DNA of 24,151 nucleotides from Chloromonas sp. AAM2 (Eukaryota; Chlorophyta; Chlorophyceae; Chlamydomonadales; Chlamydomonadaceae): NCBI GenBank assembly GCA_004335635.1, contig QAXH01005183.1:2817-26967 (forward strand), read 5' to 3'. Positions 1-9,578 of the stretch are shown here, one piece after another (the first letter of the stretch is position 1; every line of letters begins with the position of its first letter). The translations under genes were made by a program, and so were the position numbers. Under the pieces are notes generated by a model. It had not been told where the DNA came from. It made no database searches and saw nothing but the letters and a program-made list of their open reading frames with translations.

Positions 1-72
1 CTCCTGCACCGCCCCTCCGCTCACCTCCTGCACCGCCCCTCCGCTCACCTCTTGCACCGCCCCTCCGCCTAT
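1..72. repeat. 24-base tandem repeat, three copies, across the exon 3' border
   Basis: Three copies of a 24-base unit (1-24, 25-48, 49-72; the last is diverged at its 3' end). On the minus strand each unit reads as eight in-frame codons ending AVQE, and each GAG is followed by a GTGAGC splice donor for the two complete downstream junctions (after 49 and after 25, with a third possible after position 1). The array therefore straddles or creates the end of the H-loop exon of the ABC transporter. Confidence 0.9.
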
Positions 73-3000
73 GACTATGATCTTGTCCGCGCCCTGGACC
101 GTGGACAGCCGGTGCGCGATCACCAGCACCGTGCGCCCCGCCATCACGCGGTCAAGCGCCTCCTGAACAACGGACTGCAAAAGGAAGAAACGGACAGGAA
201 ACGGATGCCATGTAAGTATGGTACGTGGGATGGTCAGACAAACACTTGCAAAACAGGACAGAGACAAATCAGAACAAACTCAATACATTGCTGTTCTGCT
301 GACCTGCCAACCTTTTCACATTGTGCCTCTGCACATTAATTTGCTCCTTTTGCTGATTCGCCATTGTCAGTTAACATCATCTGCCTGACAATGTATGCAG
401 GTTGAAATTATTAAAGTTTGGCAGTTAGAATCCTAGGCCTCGCGACATGGCCCTCTCTGCTCCTGCTCTCCGCTCAATCTGGCTAAAATTTATTTCCAGG
501 TCAACTTTCTCTTGCGTTGTGCTTTATGTGTTATCTTCACTCCAAGCTCAGTTACCTCCACTCATAGCCACCTTCGCTAGCGACCAATTGATTCCTAGCC
601 CCACACAAAGGTTGATCGGTCTTTCCCACGTGCGCTATCCCACCTCTGAATCCGCATCCAGTGCTGACGTGGCCTCATCCAGCAGCAGAATCCTGGGCCT
701 CCTGACCAGGGCGCGGGCGATGGCCAGGCGCTGCTTCTGGCCCCCGGAGAGCGTCACGCCCTTCTCACCGCAGTCTGTGTCATAGCCCTCTGGGAAACCG
801 GTGATGTACTCGTGCTGCGATACCAGTAACACAGGGATAGAGAGTATGTCATCAACTTGACATACATGATACGCCATTTGCAATTGAGTCCACAAGAAGT
901 GCACATGAGTCCACATGAAGTGCCGGTAAGGTGTTTTTGACACACAAGAGTCTTGTTCTGTTTCACAGAAGACAGTGGGCTCAGCTTTTTGACATGGCAT
1001 GGCATTTGCCAATGGATACAAATGATCTAGTAAGTATGGCATATACGAGCCATTTGTGATAGCTTGACACACAAGGAAAAGAAACCAGGTCAGGAAAGAG
1101 CAGCTACATTCACTGTCTTCGCGGCTGAGTCGACCAACTGGGCTGATGCTCACCGCTGCATGGCCGCGACAGCAGACTGGCAGAGATTCGTTTGGACACG
1201 GTTCACCATACCACTGGGGAACCCGAGAAGCCTGATCGAACAGAAACCGACTAGAACCGCTTCACAGGCTGCTTCCACCTTAAGACAATGCCTGCTCACC
1301 GCGTTCGCCTGCTGTGCCGCCCACTCCACCTCCTCCTGAGTGGGGGGGTTGGTCACGCCGTCATCCGGCTCAAGGCCGTAGCAGATATTCCGCCTGCACA
1401 CAAAGGGACCGTATAGGTATGTATTCAAGCCTGTCCACACATGTATTCAATTGCCTATCCAAATGTGACACAGCCCCATTTGGCAGCCACTTGCCATGGC
1501 CACAGGTCTCTCATGTGGTCGACTGCCACATGACCATACAGTGATGGTGCTCCGCCTGAATACACAGCGACCACAGCTGCGACTGTGTAACGCCTCATGT
1601 AACTGCCACCCAGAGCCAGGGCGTGCAAACCACATGTATGTAGGCAGATTGACGGATCACTCTGGATAAATTCCCTTCCCTTCCCCTGGTGTAAATGAAT
1701 ACACACATGTATCACAGAAGAAGGGGCGTGTGGCATCCCTGAACCCGGCACCCGCTGAAAACTGATCAAATCAACTCCTTTCCCCATCTTACTTGACTGA
1801 TCTCGCGTATAGCACCGGCTCCTGGCTGACCTGTAAGGGACAGGACAGAGGATGATTGCATGAGAATGCGTATAACCGGTCTTCGTGATACCAGACAAAC
1901 CGCCCAAAAGCACTGTCTGCACTGAGAGGGCAAAGACCCCTTGAGCAACAGGAAGGCAAAAAAACATCCACCAACCACCAACCGCCCATCCACCAACCAC
2001 CAACCACCAACCGACTGCCAAGCGCGTCGCCTCAAGCGACTCAGCCCAGCACACTGGCACACAACAGGCGCAAATGATTCCTAAAGACGGTACCACAGGC
2101 GCACGGTTCACCGGTCGTTTCTACTTCTTGTTGCCAATTCACTGCTTCATCGGCAATTCTAGTGACAAGGCCAACAGGAAAAAAACGGTCAGTATAAGAT
2201 GGCAGGGATGGAACAGACAAGCAGCAGTTAGAGCACAAGAATGACCCTTACTCCGGTCTCCTCAGTGCCTTGCTTGTTTTGAGAACTGTCTTGTCTCAGT
2301 CTCGTACCAGTGCTATCGACCCACCAGTGCCACTTGTCTCCTGAGCCACTTGCCGTTGTATACGCCCACATCTCGCCCGTCCAACAGCACTGCCCCGGAC
2401 TGCACGGGCACAGGGTGCAAGCAGCACACGGACAGCTGTGAACAGCATTGCGTTGTCTGTTGGCAAGAAGACGTTGTTTAGGCCAAACTGAACAAGCCAA
2501 CAGGCTTGTCGATAGGAACGCTGACAGGACTGTGTGTCACAAGATAAGGGTAACCAGGATGTATCACGTGCAATTGCACTGCCCATGTGACGGTTTCCTT
2601 GGTGACAAGTAATTTACAGCAGATGGTGGCAACTACACTTCCTCTCAGACATTGGTGCCACCCTTGTGGGAGACTGTTCGAGTCCCACAAACGTACACTC
2701 ATGACAGATAGCTCTTGACATTGCCTGTGATGCCGAACAAGTTGCGGGGGTGACATCAGGTGTAGCAGTCCTTTGACGCCATTCCCAGTGAAAAACATCT
2801 GTGAGCAGACCACACAGCAGATAGAGGTCGGCTGAACTGGATCCGGCCCGATCACCTGAGGCACGTAGAACCTCTCCAGCAGCTTGACTATGGAGCTCTT
2901 GCCCCCTCCACTGGGCCCCACCAGCGCTACCACCTGGCCGGGAAGAACCTCCATGTTCAGACCTCGCAGGATCTGTACATGAAAGACACCATGGCATGGG

Positions 3001-3421
3001 GTGGTCAGCCATAGGCATTGTTAGGCATACAAGAGGATCTATAAACCACCGTGCTGAACATGGTACCATGTTCACACCCTGCAGGGTCTTCATGCGGTGC
3101 AAGGCACCATGGGCTAGCAACAGCAGAATTTGTCGTCACTATAAAACCATAACTGCTGCACGCGAATCGCTCCTCAAGTACCCTTCAAATTTTAGATTTG
3201 AAGTCCAAAGGTCGAATGTAAACAAGCAAGTATCAGGCCAACGAGCAAGATAGCCAATCAGATCCTGGGATGGACATATAACATAACAGGCAACAAGCAC
3301 GTGATCCCCTCAGGGTTGCACCTGCCTGTGACTGTGGCCTAGCTGGGTAGTGGAAGTGCACGTCCCTGAGCTCCACATGGCCCGTGAAGGAGGTGGGCAC
3401 CAGGCTGCCGCCCTGGTCAAT
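1..3421 (-). other. Nucleotide-binding domain exons with complete ATPase motifs
   Basis: Seven exons. 3421-3326 carries the A-loop region HFHYPARP. 2972-2856 carries Walker [10 protein letters not shown]. 2399-2325 contains [16 protein letters not shown]. 1830-1793, only 38 bases, carries the Q-loop [12 protein letters not shown]. 1393-1300 reads [11 protein letters not shown]. 814-644 carries the signature LSGGQKQR, Walker [17 protein letters not shown] with the catalytic Glu, and the D-loop. 174 onward carries the H-loop IAHRLSTV. Every residue needed for ATP hydrolysis is present, so the transporter should be catalytically active. The tail after AVQE, normally a GTHEEL-like segment, is outside the window. 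Confidence 0.95.
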
Positions 3422-6400
3422 CTGCAAGACAGCACCACAGGTGAGGTATGCACACACATCTGAAACAACGCTGTATGTGATAATTGGCAGTGCGTAGCCG
3501 CCAGTGCGCCCTGCTCAGACCACACAGGTTCAGGTGGCTAGGCCACATGGGACGCATGCCTGACACTTCCAGCGTCAAACGTTTGCTTTTTGCAACTGTT
3601 CCAGCCCCAGAGGGCCAGCAGGCTGTAGCAAGGAGAGGCAGGGGTGCCCCGCTCTCGACTTGGAACCGTGGTGCCAGTGATGACATTCGTACTTTGCACC
3701 CTGCTACCAGTGAGCTTTCTTGCCTTGATGATTGCCATGCGTGTAATTCTTGGAGAGATATTGTGTCTAGTAGCGTGGGTTGAACCAGGATGGTGGGAAA
3801 AGCCAAGAGGTGGGAAAAGCCATGTAATGATGATGATGATGATGATGATGATCATGAGCCACACGAGTGTAGCTGAACGTGCAACTTCCCGAGGTCAAGC
3901 CACAAAATCAACCGTGATCATCATCTGATGACTACAGAGGCTGAAAGCAAGGCTAACGAAAGTCCAGCTGCCCTTGCAACCCCCTGCCCTGCCACACACC
4001 TGTGGTTTCCTCCCCATGAGCTCTAGCACCTTATCCGCTGCCCCCAGCGCTGCCGTCAGGCCACTGAACACGTCACCCAGCATCTGGAGAAACAGGAAAA
4101 CAACACAATATGGTCCACATCAACGAAGGACAGCGTCGCAACATGGAACCACACATGGAAGCCATGCATGGTACGAAGTCTGGTAAACCACATGCATGTG
4201 TCCATGCAACGTATAGCTGAGCTCCCATGCGGGTGGCATGCGTGCCCTGCATGTGTTCATGCAACGTATAGCTGAGCTCCCATGCGGGTGGCATGCGTGC
4301 CCTGCACGTGCAGATGGCACAGCACCTGCTGTGCACAGAGGTCAAGTGCATAAACAGGAGGTGACTGCTTGTGTGCCCACACCCGCTCCATCCTCTCCCA
4401 TGTTGAAAGCGCCCCTAATACGACCGGTGACCAAGTAGCCAACAAACCCACATGACTCACCACCCCAAGGTGTGCTGTGGGCTGGCATGAACCTCCTCAC
4501 CTGTGATCCCATGCCCCACTGGCCTCCTCACCTGGAACGCCATACTGAGCGACTGTTGGTAGAGCATGAAGGATACCAGGGCGCCTGGCGACATCTGCAC
4601 ACAGCAGGCCACCGATGATTCTCAACCTGTTTTAGGAAAGAGCAGGAAACCCAAGTGCCAGGTATAAAAACTGGCTACAGGCCCAGCCTATGCCAGCCCT
4701 GTCCCCATCCTAAGTTATTTCCATAGCGTCCCCGCCAATGCATCTGGGCACGAATTTCAACCATTGATTAGTTGATCAGGCTTTGGTTGCAGCAGCTTCC
4801 CCTTCTGACCTCGTAAACCCACCCCCTGCCACATTCCTCGTTCACCTGAACACACACACCCTTGCCCCACCTGGTTGGTCAGCACCAAATGACCGCCATA
4901 CCTGCACGCCGTCAACAGGACGGTTAAGGTGGAAGTTAATATGCCGTAATCAGAACCGGTAAGTTAACAACCAAGGCCAATCACCAAAACATAGAGTTGC
5001 AGGTAGTACTCGAACAAGAGGTGTGCCTGTTGGTCTTCCATGACGGCAAAAATGCATCATTGTAATTTCCAGATTTGGTCACTCATCTCCCCCAGTGTGC
5101 ATGTATGGAATGCACCATGCATGGCACATGGCACTCCATTGCGTGTCCCTTCACGTCATGCACACACCACTTTGCACTGAATGAGGCACGTGTCACTCAC
5201 CACAGTACCAGGGCTGCCACGCTGTTTGGAAGGAATACGGCAATGGACTGCAGACAAGGACGTTGATGGAGGCAGCGTTAATAAGCGAAGGCCAAGGCGT
5301 TGACAGTGTACGTGCACGGGGAGGTTGCCAGAGAGAGCACAACATGAGGGGGCCCCATGTGCCAAGTGATAACGCTAGCAAGCCATGATGTCGCCAGGGA
5401 GTGTCATTGAGTGCAGGATCGGATGGACATGCTGGCATGCTTGCAACAGCAAGGCGGCCTATGATGAATCAGGCTTGTGTAAGCAATGACTCAGAAAACC
5501 AATGGAACAGTGAAATGCTCACCTTAAGTCAATGCCCCCAGGACAATCCTATTGCATCGGCTCAACATCCTTTAGAAATGCTGAGCCTGTAAGTTGTCTT
5601 TACCAGGATGGTCCTCAGTGTCATTTGACTTTAGACTAATCCTGATCGGACCGCAATCCAACTTTGGTCTTACCATATATATTGCGTATGCAACTGCCTC
5701 CTTGATCAGCAGTTGGAAGTACCTGAGCAAAGCAGAGCCAAACACACGCAACATGCACACAACATCAGCAACAAGTTCAGTTCGTACAAACACAGATAAA
5801 ACGGCGGTATGCAGCGTCAACCACAGCATTGTTGTCCGTTTCTGATGTGCAGCCCATCGCAACGCCAAGCAAGCGAGTTTGCTTTTTAAAGCCTGACTTA
5901 GTTTTCAACAATCAGATATGCCCCAAAGCGCCAGGCTGTGTCACCTCTATTCAGCTCAACAGGTATGATCAACGCAGTTCAGCTACCAGTACAATGCATG
6001 TGATTCAGGGCGTGGCTTACTTTTCCAGCTTGGCCACGTAAGCAGCCTCCGAGGAACTCTCCGCTGCAAACGCCTGTGGGGCATGGCACGTCGGACCAGT
6101 GGTTACCTTGCGTGATGCCAACGTGCTTCGTCCTCAACAGCAAAGCCGAATTGTCCTCTTCGTATACATTCAGTGCTACCACAAATCACTTGAATTGCGG
6201 GTCCCCTCTCAGCGCCTGTCAGGCAAACCTACTTGACTCCACACACATGCCCCCGCAACCCCAGCCCCCATCCTCGTCGTCGGCTGTTGTAACATCTTCC
6301 CAAACACATTGAAGCCCCTTGGTTCCTAGCACCACTGCTCACTAGCACCCAATTTGCATCCAGGCGGTGCATTTGCGAGGTCCTTTTGCAACTGTGTTCA

Positions 6401-9400
6401 AAAGCGTCCAAAAGCGCCAACTGAATGGCAGTGTTCGGAATGACCTTTGGTGAGAGAGCGCAGGCTGCAGGGTCACAGCCTAGATTCACAAATTGGAATA
6501 TCCTTACCTTGACAGTTGTCATGCTGCTTAAACTTTCCTCGGCCACTCCATTGGCCTCTGCCAGCTCCCCCTGGACCTTCTTAGCTAAGGAGGCAAAGTA
6601 ACGACCGTACACCTGGAAACAACAGACGGCCAACAGCCAGCATGAGAGCTAACAACCAACTGCAAAGAGGGCCCGAGAGGCAAAGTTACGACCGTACACA
6701 TGGGTCCAGCGACCAACTGACAGCAATCAATGCACATCCCTTTTGACCTTTGAAGAGGCTAATGACTTCACTTCGCTAAACCATGGGGTGTTCAGTTAGT
6801 ATTACCTCTTAACTTTGTTCTGTACTGCGGGCTTAGATAGGAGAACTAATAGCCTATCAACGCTGCTATGTGACGCCATACACAGATTCTCTTTGACGTC
6901 TCATAGCGAACCAATCTGCAAAGACTGGCCCGGCCAGGCACACAATATCCATAAATATAAAACAAGGGAATTCCGCCACCCCGTGGACATTATGCTGGCT
7001 CTGCTCTGATCGTCTCCGCCCGTCCTAACCTCCCTACATGTGCAAACACGTACTGCTCATCCCTTATTCTGCAGCCAGTAGAAGGGTATGAAATCGTTTT
7101 CCTCGGTCCTTCCCCTGCCATCGCCAGTCCATTCAAGCACAATTGGCCATTCTAGCCCAACAACAGTGAAACAACAACAACATCAACAGTCTTCACTTGC
7201 CTTGCTGACCGTCATGACCGCCGGCACCAGAATGAAGGTGACCACAGTGAGCCTCCAGCTGGCCGTGAACATGAAGGCCAGCACCATGGCGGCCTGGGTC
7301 AGGCTGCGCAGCATGATGTTCAGATTCAGGCACACCTGCAGAGGGACAGGACAGGGGCAGGCAGGGTGGGGTCAGGGAAGAGCCCGAGGGTTGTGGCAGT
7401 ATCCAGAGAGTCTCACAAGAAGGAGGCTCGGGTGGGGTAGGGCATACTACGGATTTCACACAAATGTCAAATCCTTTTTTTATTTTTTATTTTTTTATTA
7501 TTGTTTTAGCATATTCAACTCGAGACTTGGAGCGTGAGTGAGCCAGGGGTGGCCTAGAGCTGGGCTTTGAAAACCTTCTATGTGACAGTCACCTGAGGAC
7601 TTTTGAGAAGCCAGACAGAACTTGAATCACCCAGGACAACTTTCACGTTTGAATATTGAGCCGGAACGAACTCTCACCTGATCGGAAACCGTACTGGTGT
7701 CGGTTGACAGTCGGCTGGTGATCTCTCCCGTCTTGGTCGAGTCAAAGAAACCGACCTCCATCTGCAATCACGTGTGCAGGCGGCGTCCTTCCTCGGACAC
7801 ACGAATTGAGTGGATGTGCTTTGGCTCTGTATTTGGATTCAGGCCTGTTCTGCTCTCTTGCTCAGGGTGCCAAGGCAGTGCCAAGGCAGTGCCAAGGCAG
7901 TGCCAAGGCAGTGCAAATCTCAGTTTGTGTCCCGTGACGTCGACAGCATGTGTCCGTCATGTGTAAAAGCCAGGTATGATATGCCACCTAGGCCTCAGCT
8001 GCAGGCAAAAGCAACAAGACGATGCTACAGACGATTCTCTCGCACCACTGCGTGCTGAATTGCCCATGATTGGCTGCACAAGCATCTACCACCTTAGTTG
8101 TGTCAAATCTCTTTCACGCCCTACCTTGCCCCACCCAGACCTGCCCTTCACACACCTTGAGTAGCGCATTGAAGAGTTTCCTGCGCAGCCTGACGTTCAG
8201 CCTGCTCATCGCCACGGTGAACAGCCCGCCCCGGCACCCCGCCAGCACGCCACACGCGCCGCTCACAAACACTAGCCAGTAGATGGTGTGCTTGAACTTC
8301 TCACTGCGGAGATAAGCCAGCAATGACGGCAAAGCAACTAGGCAGCACGTGATCAGATCAAATGGCCAGTATATGGTTGTCAAGCATCGAGATCGAATGG
8401 CAAGTGGTTGTTGGATAGATGGCAGACCCAATCAAACGACCAGGCCATGTAATTGCATTGCTCTGCGCGGGTCAGTCAGAGAAGCAACTCTTAAGTACAG
8501 TTTGATCAGTGGCCAACAGCTGATAAATATGAGGTATCACACCTCTGGCCAGTCAGTTCAATGAACAGGGCAGTTCAGTAGCCATTTTACAGAATACCAC
8601 CATTAGCATCATTAGCCATTTTACAGAACAGAACAGAAAAGAATACCATCACTAGCCATTTTACATAATACCATCATTGTCATGCCTGCTTTGTTCGTGT
8701 TACTCAATTCATGTTCCTAGTGATCCCATCCCGGGTCCGGTGACAGCTTCCCTGATCGACACGCCACGTGACCTGAATAGATGTGGACGGCCCTTGCTAG
8801 GTAGCACATGCAGCTGACAACTAACACTGCACGTACTAGCCAAATCTTCACAGTACTCACGAACACGGTACTTCAGGCACTTACGGGTCGGGGTCAATGG
8901 AGGCATAGTCGATGACGTGTCCAGTAAAGTACGGAATGAACGCCTGAACAGCGAACAAACCAGGTCATTCTGGCACGAGTGTGCTGAACCACGGAACGGC
9001 TTTGTCTGTGTGTTTGCCGCAAGGCTAGTGACATGCAAGTGCAGATGCTGAGTGAGAAATCAGAGCAGCATTGAATGCCTCAGCTGCTGTTGAGACCTGG
9101 GAACAGTCATGTGTGCAGATATGATTGAATGGAAATAACGGCCTCAAACAGCAGAGAACAGCCACATGTTCATGATCATGAATGGTGTGAGCCCAAACAG
9201 TGACCACATTCAGTGGACTTGAGTGGACTTCAATTAATATCAATCACAATATATGGACTTCAATATCATTCACAATATTGAACATTTCCAAACAGCAGGC
9301 ACATCCTCTGCGCCCTGCTGATGTGTATTCATACCCTCCTTCCTCCTTCTGTCCATGACCATGCATGCAACAACGACGCTCTATATCCAATACTGTGTAT

Positions 9401-9523
9401 CCTTATCCGTTCCTGCGTCAGGTTGTGTGCACTGTGCTCACTGCAGAGCTGTGCAGCTGAGGCTTTCCCCCCAATAATCAAACATCTATTAAACAACGAA
9501 CAGACTCCGTATTAGATACATTC

Positions 9524-9578
<55 letters not shown>

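Noticed and set aside
5260..5340. Possible extra ABC exon reading NALAFAY on the minus strand
   Set aside because: The exons 5722-5674 and 5247-5201 already join in phase with exactly the spacing of the family (19 residues between the two anchors), leaving no room for it.
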